Shown here one piece after another: positions 1-7,522 of a stretch of 64,000 bases of DNA. This DNA comes from Kibdelosporangium sp. MJ126-NF4 (GTDB lineage: Bacteria > Actinomycetota > Actinomycetes > Mycobacteriales > Pseudonocardiaceae). The number at the start of each line of letters is the position of its first letter. Within the stretch, counting starts at the first letter, position 1. The stretch is taken from positions 806,001-870,000 of the forward strand of contig NZ_CDME01000008.1 of the NCBI RefSeq assembly GCF_000826545.1, written 5' to 3'. The notes beneath the pieces are model-generated. The model had not been told where the DNA came from. It worked only from the letters and a program-made list of their open reading frames with translations, and ran no database searches. Position numbers and translations under genes: made by a program.

Positions 1-1
1 G

Positions 2-664
2 ATCGGCAAGACGGTCACTCCGACCGACCTGGCCTCCGGCAACTTCGAGACGCTGGCCAAGGACTCGGTCACCAGCTCCGGCAGCGGCGAGTCGTTCAAG
101 GTCGAAGGCGCCAGCGTGGTCTGCGGCAACGTCAAGACCGGTAACGCCACCGTCTACCTCGTCGACTCCGTGCTGATGCCCGCCGAGCAGTTCGGCACCG
201 CCTGTGCCTCGATCCCGAAGGACGGCCCGGGCAGCTTCCAGGGCATGGCTCAGGATCCGGTTGCCACCGCCGCGTCGAACAACCCGGCACTGTCCACCCT
301 GGTCGCCGCGGTCAAGCAGGCCGGTCTGGTCGACACCCTTAACGGCCTGAAGGACATCACCGTGTTCGCGCCGAGCAACGAGGCGTTCGCCAAGATCCCC
401 AAGGCGGACCTGGACAAGCTGCTGGCCGACAAGGACGGCCTGACCAAGGTCCTGACATACCACGTCGTGCCGAAGAAGGTCAGCACGACCGACCTGGCCA
501 ACGGCAACTTCGACACTGTTGAGAAGGGCAAGCTGACCACCTCCGGCAGCGGCCAGAACTTCACCATCGGCACCGGTGGGTCCAAGGTCGTCTGCGGCAA
601 CGTCAAGACCGCCAACGCCACCGTGTACATCATCGACACAGTGCTGATGCCGCCCACGGCCTAA
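2..664 (+). CDS. Fasciclin (FAS1) domain protein, 3' part
   Basis: Surface or secreted adhesion-type protein; the window opens inside the gene, so the start and any signal peptide are missing. Residues 1-70 are the end of one FAS1 domain, closing with the VVCGNVKTGNATVYLVDSVL block. A second, complete FAS1 domain spans about residues 80-220, with the H1-type motif ITVFAPSNEAF, a central YHVV and the H2-type block VVCGNVKTANATVYIIDTVL. The near identity of the two H2 blocks suggests recent domain duplication. FAS1 domains are known in mycobacterial MPT70/MPT83 and related proteins; the ligand here is unknown. It ends in TAA and is followed by a strong terminator. The family call is secure. Confidence 0.93.
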   Translation: MGKTVTPTDLASGNFETLAKDSVTSSGSGESFKVEGASVVCGNVKTGNATVYLVDSVLMPAEQFGTACASIPKDGPGSFQGMAQDPVATAASNNPALSTLVAAVKQAGLVDTLNGLKDITVFAPSNEAFAKIPKADLDKLLADKDGLTKVLTYHVVPKKVSTTDLANGNFDTVEKGKLTTSGSGQNFTIGTGGSKVVCGNVKTANATVYIIDTVLMPPTA

Positions 665-684
665 CTACGCGGGCTGATGAGACT

Positions 685-726
685 GGCTGTCGTCGCACAC
701 CTTTGACCCCCTGTGCGACGACAGCC
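685..726 (+). terminator. Intrinsic terminator after the FAS1 gene
   Basis: A perfect 15-bp inverted repeat, GGCTGTCGTCGCACA (685-699) against 712-726, with a 12-nt loop. It starts 21 nt after the stop codon. There is no long T-tract, as is usual for high-GC actinobacterial terminators. Confidence 0.85.
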
Positions 727-1049
727 TCTTGTGGACTTGTGACTGGTTCGACGCATCTCCTCCACAATGGAAGTAGTGTTGCCCGTCCACTACATGGCAC
801 GCCAGACGAAGACGAGACGGTTCCGGTCGGCGAGTTCTCCTGGTCCTGGCCACTATGGCCGACTGATGATCTCCACTACTGCGGTCGCGACGGCGATACG
901 AATCCCTGCCGCGGCCCCAGCCAGACGGGGTCAGTGGGGCGTGGTCGTGCCGGAAGGACACCGAGGCTGTGGTCTGGGCGTTCGTCGACCTCGCACCGCT
1001 TGGCGTGCAATGAGGGGCTCTGTTCCGTTCGCCAGCAGAGAGACTGACC
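727..1049. other. Intergenic region with no recognisable gene
   Basis: About 320 bp between the terminator and the DUF4383 gene. Open frames exist on both strands but none resembles a protein family I know; they look like GC-driven open frames. The 3' end should hold the promoter of the next gene. I see no clear Shine-Dalgarno beyond a weak purine run (GAGAG). Confidence 0.5.
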
Positions 1050-1532
1050 ATGACTCAAGCGCGCAGCCCCAGCGTCATGACCACATCCGTCCAAACCGAG
1101 GCCGCGCTCATAGGCGGGGTACTGCTGATCCTCGGTATCGCGGGATTCCCGTCGAACACCACCATCGGCTACCATGCCCTCGAATTCGTCGGGCATCCCT
1201 CCAGCGCCACGCCGCTGGAAGCGCCCACAATGGCCATCCCGCACACCGTTGTTCACATCGCCGCCGGTCTCGCGGGCATCGCACTCGCTCGGAGCACCCG
1301 GACAGCCAAAGGATTTCTGACTGGCGGCGGCGCGCTCTACCTCATGCTGTGGCTCTACGGTCTGATCATGGACGAGGCGGCTGGACCTCTGCGACTCACC
1401 AGCATAAACAGTTGGCTGTACTGCGTCCTTGGTGTCGTGATGATGTCCGTGGGCTGGGTACTCGGCGCCCGCGAGAACACCGCGACTGAGCGCCCGCAGT
1501 CTCCTGGAACCGGCCACCGGCCAATCACGTAA
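1050..1532 (+). CDS. DUF4383-type integral membrane protein
   Basis: 160 aa with four predicted membrane segments (about residues 16-33, 66-85, 91-110 and 122-143), typical of the actinobacterial DUF4383 family. The first helix carries the usual LLILGIAGF pattern and the second helix follows an HTVVHIAAG motif. No biochemical role is established for the family; members often lie near stress or general-physiology genes. It stands alone here, with no operon partner. The ATG is 12 codons before the first helix region and the coding sequence looks intact. Confidence 0.75.
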   Translation: MTQARSPSVMTTSVQTEAALIGGVLLILGIAGFPSNTTIGYHALEFVGHPSSATPLEAPTMAIPHTVVHIAAGLAGIALARSTRTAKGFLTGGGALYLMLWLYGLIMDEAAGPLRLTSINSWLYCVLGVVMMSVGWVLGARENTATERPQSPGTGHRPIT

Positions 1533-1896
1533 GCCCGCATACTCGCGGGAGCGCGTTCGACTCCTTGGGTGCGCTCCCGCGACCCGCAGATCGCCGCGAA
1601 TAGCCCTCCAGCCGAGTTCTCCGCAACCTGGCACACCGCCTCGATATCGAATACGCGGTAGGACCGGGTCCGTGGCGTCGAGCCCGTTCCCGTTCCACAT
1701 TGCTGACGCCGCCCGCCAACCATGAGCGGTTGGGGTATTTCACAATCACGGATGCACTGTCGTCCAATCCGGCGCGTAGTCGGCTCCGAATGCGCTGTGT
1801 CCACGAAGATCCGGTCCCGCCCGCCGCAAGTTCGGCGCAGGCGGGAGACGCCCTGCGCTGCGCATCCTTCTGGCGCGGGCGGGAAGGAGATCGTAC
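1533..1896. other. Intergenic region, no gene seen
   Basis: About 360 bp. Long antisense frames cross it but their products are Arg/Gly-rich shadows. The last 20 bases hold a strong Shine-Dalgarno (AAGGAGAT) before the GTG at 1897. Confidence 0.45.
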
Positions 1897-2439
1897 GTGT
1901 TTGGCAAGCGTTATGCCGCTAGGATGATCAGTCGTAGTGCGGAGAATCCCCGGGATAGGCGCCGTTTCTTGCAGGCCGCAGGCGTGACCGGTCTCGGAGT
2001 GATCGGCGCGACGACCCTCAGTGCCACCCCCGCGACCGCCGCGACCGCCGCGACCGCCGCGACCCCCGCGACCCCCGCGACCCCCGCGACCCCCGCGACC
2101 GCCGCGTCCGCTCAAGTCAGCGACGCCGCGGTGCTCAACTTCGCGCTCAACCTCGAGTACCTGGAAGCCGAGTTCTACTTGCACGCGGTCACCGGCCAGG
2201 GTTTGGCCGACTCGATGACCACCGGCACTGGCACTCGCGGTGGTGTCACAGGTGGACGCGCGGTGCGGTTCAAAACCAATGTGTCCGAGACCATGTCGAC
2301 GGACGGGCCGCCGATACCAAAAGCAGCGAGCACACGTTTGTGGCAGCTGCTGGAGCTTTCGGCCGTGCAGTGGCTGCCCTGGCGTTGGTGCTTGGCGCGA
2401 TCGGCTTGCCGATCGTCGGTGTCATCATCATCAGGCTAG
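1897..2439 (+). pseudogene. Truncated Tat-exported ferritin-like protein
   Basis: The start is GTG at 1897 behind a good AAGGAGAT Shine-Dalgarno. Residues 1-50 form a Tat signal ([11 protein letters not shown], hydrophobic core, Ala-rich exit). The mature part begins [20 protein letters not shown], the first helix of the ferritin-like (desiccation-associated) family with its metal-type Glu residues, and continues to GGRAVRFKT. Near position 2278 the homology stops and an unrelated tail ([12 protein letters not shown]...) follows, so the rest of the four-helix bundle, some 150-200 aa in relatives, is missing. The tail may derive from another deleted gene. Probably non-functional; recognition of the N-terminal half is good. 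Confidence 0.7.
2023..2103 (+). repeat. 9-bp tandem repeat coding for Thr-Ala/Pro-Ala
   Basis: Eight consecutive 9-bp units, GCGACCGCC or GCGACCCCC (2032-2103), preceded by one degenerate unit. They encode alternating A-T-A and A-T-P at the end of the Tat signal of the ferritin-like protein. Such in-frame repeats change length easily by slippage. Confidence 0.9.
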
Positions 2440-2442
2440 ACA

Positions 2443-2760
2443 TCATGCCGGTCCGTGCTTCGCCCGGTGCAGCACGCGATCCGGCACGATCCCGTGGTAG
2501 GCCGACTTCAAGCACGGCTTGCCTTCGAAATCGACCACCTTGTCGTGATCGGGAATCCGCAACGCCATGGAGACGACGTCGTTGCCCAGGAACGGATATC
2601 AGCCCTCCATCGAACTCCTGATCATCATCGAGTCGCCGTGATCGCCGAGCAGATGGCCGGACAGCTGGACATACACGTCGGCCCGCCGCGGTTCCGATTT
2701 CACGAGTTGGTCAAGCTGGTTGGCCGGAACTGGCGACCGGAAGTGGACTTGGTCGAGGAG
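2443..2760 (-). pseudogene. asnB: Asparagine synthase (AsnB-type) remnant
   Basis: Reading the minus strand from 2760 down gives a continuous match to the synthetase domain of glutamine-hydrolysing asparagine synthases: YVQLSGHLLGDHGDSMM, then SSMEG-stop-YPFLGNDVV, then IPDHDKVVDFEGKPCLKSA and GIVPDRVLHRAK. The usual motif is EGRYPFL, so the TGA at 2599-2601 replaces an Arg codon, consistent with a CGA to TGA nonsense change. The frame ends at a TGA at 2443-2445, short of the family's C-terminus, and the whole glutaminase domain is absent upstream. It is a dead fragment, perhaps from a lost biosynthetic cluster. I verified the translation codon by codon. Confidence 0.75.
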
Positions 2761-2945
2761 CGCCGTGCCGTGTTCGGTCGTGCGTTGAACGTGTGGACGT
2801 TACTGGCTGACGCCGCGCGCGGCATCCGCCGGCGGCAAGGCGCGCGCGAAGCCGCCCGGGTTTCCGCTGCAGAGCGAGCTGGGATCAGGACCTGCCAGGT
2901 GGTTTGAGTGCGAACGTGCCCCAACACCGCGATGTAGGGCTCGTC

Positions 2946-3656
2946 TCATGATCGTTGTTGCGGTCCCAGTGCCGCCGCCGGGCGCCAGTATTGGTGCTTG
3001 CCGTCATCGCGTACGACCACTCCGTGGCGGGCCAACTCGCGGCGCAGGTCACGCAGCTCGTCGGTGTCACCGTTTCGGATCGCGGTCTGGCGGGCCCGCA
3101 GGAGCGTATGTGTGTTTCGGGACAGGCCGGAGGATCCGTCGATCCAGCGCGTGAACATGTCGCCGTACGGATCGCGCTCATGCCAGTCGTAACCGTGGGT
3201 TTCGAACCCGGCCCGCAGCTTGTCGGGCTTGAGGTCGGTCCTCTCCCTGGCCAGTTCTTCGCCGTGCGCCCCCAGAACGACGAGGTGCTTGGCGTCGACG
3301 AACGCGCCGGACACCTTGGCACTGCGAAACACGGCGGTGTTGTCCCTGCGGTCAAGGGCGACCGACGCTGCACTGATCGTGACCACAACGATGTACTGGC
3401 AGGCCATCGGCGTGACGAGGCCACCGATGAGGCCGCCTGTGATGGCCAGCGCGATAGTGGCCGTGGGCCCGATCGCCTCGGCCAACTCGGCGATCTCCTG
3501 CTGATGGGGAGCCCACGGCAACGCCGCTATCCAGCCGGGCAGAAAAGCCACAGCGACGCCGAGCACGGCACCACCGCCTGGGAATGCGGTCCACCGCATG
3601 ACATGCCGCCCCAGCGAATGGGTTACTGCGGTGCGTTCGGTGGTCGTGGTCGTCAT
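2946..3656 (-). CDS. YqeB-like membrane protein
   Basis: 236 aa. Two hydrophobic segments lie near residues 28-48 and 68-100, followed by a PH-like cytoplasmic beta-rich part (AVFRSAKVSGAFVDAKHLVVLG) and a C-terminal module DLRRELARHGVVVRDDGKHQYWRP. That module resembles the small domain at the C-terminus of CysS and of actinobacterial YqeB proteins. The role is unknown. The start ATG gives an MTTTTTERTAVT leader. It stands alone on the minus strand; the next upstream gene is separated by 170 bp. No sign of damage. Confidence 0.7.
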   Translation of the reverse strand: MTTTTTERTAVTHSLGRHVMRWTAFPGGGAVLGVAVAFLPGWIAALPWAPHQQEIAELAEAIGPTATIALAITGGLIGGLVTPMACQYIVVVTISAASVALDRRDNTAVFRSAKVSGAFVDAKHLVVLGAHGEELARERTDLKPDKLRAGFETHGYDWHERDPYGDMFTRWIDGSSGLSRNTHTLLRARQTAIRNGDTDELRDLRRELARHGVVVRDDGKHQYWRPAAALGPQQRS

Positions 3657-3825
3657 GTCCGGGTTTCACCACCAGCCAGATCTGGCGGCTTCCACGTCTG
3701 TCTCCCGCGAGCTACCGTCTCGCGATCGGGAAACTTTCCCATTATGGACATCTGGCCGCAGTGCGCGCCGGGCCCGAACGGGATTCAGCCGTATGACGCG
3801 TTGCGGGGCGCCGTCAGCCGGACGG

Positions 3826-4785
3826 TCAGCCAGCGCTGCCTTGCTGGTACTCGGCTCTCGCCGCGTGGGGCGTGTCTTGTCGCAGCAGGTCGGGCTCCAG
3901 GTAGATCACCCGGGCGATCGGAACGGCGGCACGTACCCGGCGTTCGGCGGCGTCGATGGCTCCGGCCACGTCCGCTCCCGTTGCCGCCGCGTTCACGGCG
4001 ATCTTGGCGACGACCAGCAACTCCTCGGGCCCCAAGTGCAGGGTGCGCATGTGGATGACCGATTCCACACCGTCACCGGGCAGTGCCTTCTCGATGGCGG
4101 CTTGGTGTTCCCGGCTGGCGGCCTCTCCGACGAGCAATGACTTCATCTCCACGGCGAGGATCGCGGCGATCACCACGAGCAGCAGCCCGATCATGGCCGT
4201 GCCGGCGGCGTCCCAGCGGCCCTCGCCGGTGAGCAGGGTCATCGAGACACCGACCAACGCGAACGCGAGACCGAGCAGCGCACCCAGGTCCTCCAGGAGG
4301 ATGACCGGCAGCTCCGGTGCCTTGGCGGTGCGCACGAACCGCACCCAGGACCGGCGTCCACGAACGCGGTTGGACTCCCGCACAGCGGTGCGCAGGGCGT
4401 AGCCCTCCAAGATCATGGCCACCAGCAGGACCGCGATCGGTACCCACTGCCAGGTGTCGATCGGATGTGGGTCGGTCCACTTGTGCCACGCCTCGTAGAG
4501 CGCGAACAGTCCGCCGAGGCTGAACAGCACGATCGACACGATGAACCCGTAGACGTAGCGCTCGCGTCCGTAACCGAAGGGGTGTTGCGGTGTCGCGGTC
4601 CGCTTCGCGCGCTTGCTGCCCAGCAACAACAGTGCTTGATTGCTGGTGTCAGCCACCGAGTGCACCGATTCAGCGAGCATCGACGAGGACGCGGTCAGCA
4701 GGAACGCGATGAACTTGGTCACCGCGATGCCCAGGTTGGCGAACATCGCGGTGACAACCGCCCGCGTGCTTCCGTCAGTAGCCAC
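3826..4785 (-). CDS. Cation diffusion facilitator (CDF) transporter
   Basis: 319 aa, close to the CDF norm. Transmembrane helices run from residue 8 to about 215. The N-terminal helix region has MLAESVHSVADTSNQALLLLG, the metal-site helix of the family (the HSVAD motif supplies His and Asp), followed by the HPFGYGRERYVYGF signature. Residues 225-300 form the cytoplasmic ferredoxin-like domain. It should export a divalent metal such as Zn2+ in exchange for protons; the sequence is nearer the SLC30A9/FieF-like group with a long loop (RTAKAPELPVILLEDLGAL). Monocistronic on the minus strand. Substrate not determinable. Confidence 0.88.
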   Translation of the reverse strand: MATDGSTRAVVTAMFANLGIAVTKFIAFLLTASSSMLAESVHSVADTSNQALLLLGSKRAKRTATPQHPFGYGRERYVYGFIVSIVLFSLGGLFALYEAWHKWTDPHPIDTWQWVPIAVLLVAMILEGYALRTAVRESNRVRGRRSWVRFVRTAKAPELPVILLEDLGALLGLAFALVGVSMTLLTGEGRWDAAGTAMIGLLLVVIAAILAVEMKSLLVGEAASREHQAAIEKALPGDGVESVIHMRTLHLGPEELLVVAKIAVNAAATGADVAGAIDAAERRVRAAVPIARVIYLEPDLLRQDTPHAARAEYQQGSAG

Positions 4786-4929
4786 CGGTGGACTCTAACC
4801 CGGACACGCCGACCCAGTGGGCGTTGTCGACAAACCGGTAGTAACCCCACATGTACCCTGTTCGGGGCTCGACGTGTCTCGTTCGAGTGTCGAGGTGGCT
4901 GGTTATGGGTGCCGTGCCACAAGCGGGAA

Positions 4930-5281
4930 ATGGATCCAGGTCACACCGACCACAACATCGATGGTGGCGAGAACCTGGCCGCGTATGTGACGAGTGAACC
5001 GGCTTCCAGCCTGTCGCGGTTCGAGCAGTGGCTGACTCGCGTGGAGGTGCATCTCACTGTGAACGCTGCCGGGCGGATCGAGGACAAGCGCTGCGTGATC
5101 GAGGCCCGGCCGGCTGGCGCGCAGTCCGTCGCGGTCACTCACCACGCGGGCACGGCGGACGACGCGTACGACGGGGCCGCGCAAACTGACGAAGGTGTTG
5201 GACACCAAGTACTCCCGTGCGCACGATCACAAGGGCGGTGACACTGTCCGCCACATGGAGTCCGTCGACGACTCGAATTGA
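4930..5281 (+). pseudogene. hpf: Short HPF/RaiA ribosome-hibernation protein, frameshifted
   Basis: ATG at 4930 after an AAGCGGGAA stretch. The frame reads TDHNIDGGENLAAYVTSEP, LTRVEVHLTVNAAGR, KRCVIEARPAGAQSVAVTHH and ends in DDAYDGAAQ, matching the one-domain actinobacterial HPF/RaiA family. At about 5184 the family pattern moves to another frame, KLTKVLDTKYSRAHDHKGGD and on to a stop at 5279-5281, so a small indel has broken the gene. The first codons (MDPGHTDHN) also look like the usual M-E-I-x-V-N-T-D-H-N minus three bases removed in two separate steps. Intact relatives inactivate ribosomes in dormancy. Confidence 0.78.
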
Positions 5282-5297
5282 CCGCTTGGCTTGGCTT

Positions 5298-6410
5298 TCA
5301 GCGGTGATGCAGGCGTCGGGCAATGGACGGGAAGATGTCCAGGGCGTTTCGGCGGTTGATCCGGTCGCGTAGATGCCGGTCCATTAGGGGGTCACGATCG
5401 AGCGCCCCTGCGGTTGTCGCGACCTCCTTTGCCGGTGTGGCGGGCCAATCGGATCCGTACAATATGTGGGTCGACGGCGCGGCATGCAGGAGAGTCGGGG
5501 TGGCGTAGGGCGAAGTGGGCTGCGCTGTGTCGTAGTAGAAGCGTTTCAGTGCCGTGCGCACGCTCTGCACGTCGGGTCCTTCGCCCAACCTGCCTGCGAG
5601 TTCGAGCCTGCCGCCGATGTAAGGCAGGAATCCGCCGCCGTGACTGAGGATCACCGACAGGTCAGGGCACTGTTGGAGGGTTTTCGACGTCATCATGCTC
5701 AGTGCTGCGCGTGTCGTCGCGAGCATGTAGTCGGCAACGTAGTTGTCCACCCCGGGTATCACTCGCCCGTGGTCGCCGGGCAGGTTGTCCGGATGGACGA
5801 GGACCACGGCCTTTCGCTCGTTCAGCTCAGCGAAGACGCGCGTGAACGACGGGTCACCGAGGTATCGGGCCGTTTCCGGAGTTTGCCCGACATGGGTCAT
5901 CATCAGAACCCCGTCGGCGTCCAACTGGTCTAACGCGTAGCCGATCTCGGAGAGTGCGACGTCGGTGTGCGGCAACGGAACGTAGGCCAGGAACCCGAAC
6001 CGTGTCGGGTGGTCGCGAGCCAGCTCGGCGAGCGCTTCGTTGATCACTCGGGCAGCTTGTCGCGCTACCACTGGGTCGCCTTCGACCACCGCCGTCGGCA
6101 GGGGTGCCGACGCGACTCCGACGGCAATCCCGCTGGCGTCCATGGTTGCCAGCGTCTGGTTCAAGTCCCATTTTGCCCAACGCGGCCACCGGTCGCGATC
6201 GGCGGGGAGAAGGCCCTGCTGTACCGCCCATTCCTGTATCGCGGGTGGAGTCGCATGGTGGTGTGTGTCGATTCGTCCACTGTGCCGCTCGTCGGCCGTT
6301 GCAGCCGCGCCCGGTGTCGGCAGTCCAAGGCTGCTGGCGGCTACCGCCGCAGACGTCGCCATCAGGAAGCCTCGCCTGCCGACGCCGTGCTGTTCGTCAG
6401 TGTTTGCCAC
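5298..6410 (-). CDS. Tat-exported metal-dependent amidohydrolase (ACMSD-like)
   Basis: 370 aa from a GTG at 6410, chosen because it places the twin-arginine motif GRRGFLMATS at residues 10-20; the ATG at 6506 would add 32 residues with no signal character. After the signal comes RIDTHHHATP, the HxH metal motif of the amidohydrolase-2 barrel. Later metal and catalytic positions are VLVHPDN, SHGGGFLPYIGGRLE (His) and YGSDWPATP (Asp). The family includes decarboxylases and hydrolases acting on small carboxylic acids; the substrate here is unknown. Relatives in this family are often cytosolic, so export is notable. It lies 17 bp from the end of the broken hpf gene. Confidence 0.85.
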   Translation of the reverse strand: MANTDEQHGVGRRGFLMATSAAVAASSLGLPTPGAAATADERHSGRIDTHHHATPPAIQEWAVQQGLLPADRDRWPRWAKWDLNQTLATMDASGIAVGVASAPLPTAVVEGDPVVARQAARVINEALAELARDHPTRFGFLAYVPLPHTDVALSEIGYALDQLDADGVLMMTHVGQTPETARYLGDPSFTRVFAELNERKAVVLVHPDNLPGDHGRVIPGVDNYVADYMLATTRAALSMMTSKTLQQCPDLSVILSHGGGFLPYIGGRLELAGRLGEGPDVQSVRTALKRFYYDTAQPTSPYATPTLLHAAPSTHILYGSDWPATPAKEVATTAGALDRDPLMDRHLRDRINRRNALDIFPSIARRLHHR

Positions 6411-6502
6411 GCGGCAACATTGCCACGTGGCACAGCTCAAAGCAGTACCGGCAACACCAGTTCTCGCGGTGGGGCTGTCCCTACCTGTCAAAGAGTTGTC
6501 CA

Positions 6503-6835
6503 TCATGGACAGTGTTGGACCGCTTCGGCGCGAGTGCGCATGCCGCGGCGGATCTGGGGTTCGCTGACGTTGCCGAAGCCGAGAGTACGAGAGCAGGTGT
6601 GCGCGGTTCGGTGCCAGCAGGCGTGAACCGGGAGTGGGTGAGGCCGTTGACTCGGACGCCCACGGTCGTCACGGTCGTCACGACGGCGCGCTCGGACATC
6701 CCATTGGGGATGTGTAGCAGGGCGTGGCAGCCGGCTGCCAGCCCGTGCAGCCGACGCGCCGATGTGCGGGCGAACCCGGACGGGACAACGCGACCGCAGC
6801 GCTCGCTCACAGCAGCAGCACAGTCGACTGTCCAA
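6503..6835 (-). pseudogene. MocR/PdxR-type regulator, C-terminal remnant
   Basis: The minus strand shows the end of the aminotransferase-like domain of a GntR/MocR regulator: LHGLAAGCHALLHIPNG, then TVGVRVNGLTHSRF, then after a one-base shift near 6585 LGFGNVSEPQIRRGMR and an Ala/Glu-rich end. The normal pattern is GLAAGLHxxL...GVxVxGLxxYR...LxLGxxxLxxxxIxxGxxxL. The DNA-binding half and most of the PLP domain are absent. Lies between two Tat-signal genes. Fragment identification is moderate. Confidence 0.55.
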
Positions 6836-6975
6836 CTCGCAACTCGACGCGACGGTTGGCTTCTACGGCGACCTTGGGCGGTGTCCGAATGCGTGGACAG
6901 CGCCCAAGGTCGAACCGGCCGAGCGTGCCGTCGATGTCATGTCCTTTCTGGACCGGCCGTTCGCTCGGTGGCGTG

Positions 6976-7486
6976 CTACGAAAACAACGCGACGCCGAAT
7001 CGTTGGGCGTGGACCCGCACGGCGAGACGTTTGATCTCGTTGCCGTCGATGTCGATGGCGCGGCCGGTGCCTTCGCTGGGTCAGCGTGTCACCGTTGAGG
7101 TGTCCGTTGTGCATGGCCTGAACCTCGCCGTGGTATCGGTGGGGGAGGCCGGCGAGATCGACGGGCAGGATCTGCCAGAGTGAGAACGCGAACGTGGCTC
7201 GGCCGGTCATCTTCCAGCGGCCCGCGGAGATGTGTATGCCGTCTGCGAAGGAGGTGAAGATTCCGCCTGGAAAGAAGGTGAAGATGGCCACTTCCTCCGC
7301 GTCGACGCGGCTGACTGTCGCGCGCCATGTGCCGATGAGTGGCCCGGTGAACGGCGCGCCCGGGGCAGGGCTGGGTGTGGCGGCTGACGCCGGAATGGGA
7401 CCACTGGCTAGGCCCAGCGCGGTGACTCCGAGGGCGGTGGTACCTGCGGTACGCAGGAGTTTGCGGCGGTCGACGGTTTCTGACAT
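6976..7486 (-). pseudogene. Tat-exported lipocalin-like protein, frameshifted
   Basis: Starts MSETVDRRKLLRTAGTTALG, a clear Tat signal with Ala-rich exit near residue 36. The mature part (GTWRATVSRVDAEEVAIFTF, GGIFTSFADGIHI, GRWKMTGRATFAF) has the alternating pattern of a small beta-barrel secreted protein. The open frame runs on to 6863 as an Arg-rich tail, but removing one C from the CCC run at 7078-7080 restores a plausible end: SEGTGRAIDIDGNEIKRLAV, then RVHAQRFGVALFS and TAG at 6976-6978. So the gene carries a +1 homopolymer shift, or the assembly does. It lies 36 bp downstream of the reductase gene and may be co-transcribed with it. Confidence 0.6.
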
Positions 7487-7522
7487 GGCATCTCCTCAAA
7501 GGGGGTGTGATGGGTTTGTTTC

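Noticed and set aside
876..1700. 274-codon minus-strand ORF
   Set aside because: Antisense of the DUF4383 gene and the flanking gap; composition is a GC-driven shadow.
1525..2184. Gly/Arg-rich minus-strand ORF
   Set aside because: It is the antisense of the 9-bp Thr-Ala/Pro-Ala repeat; no domain, and the plus frame has a Tat signal and family match.
2955..4058. 367-codon plus-strand ORF
   Set aside because: Antisense of the YqeB-like and CDF genes, which have clear family motifs on the other strand.
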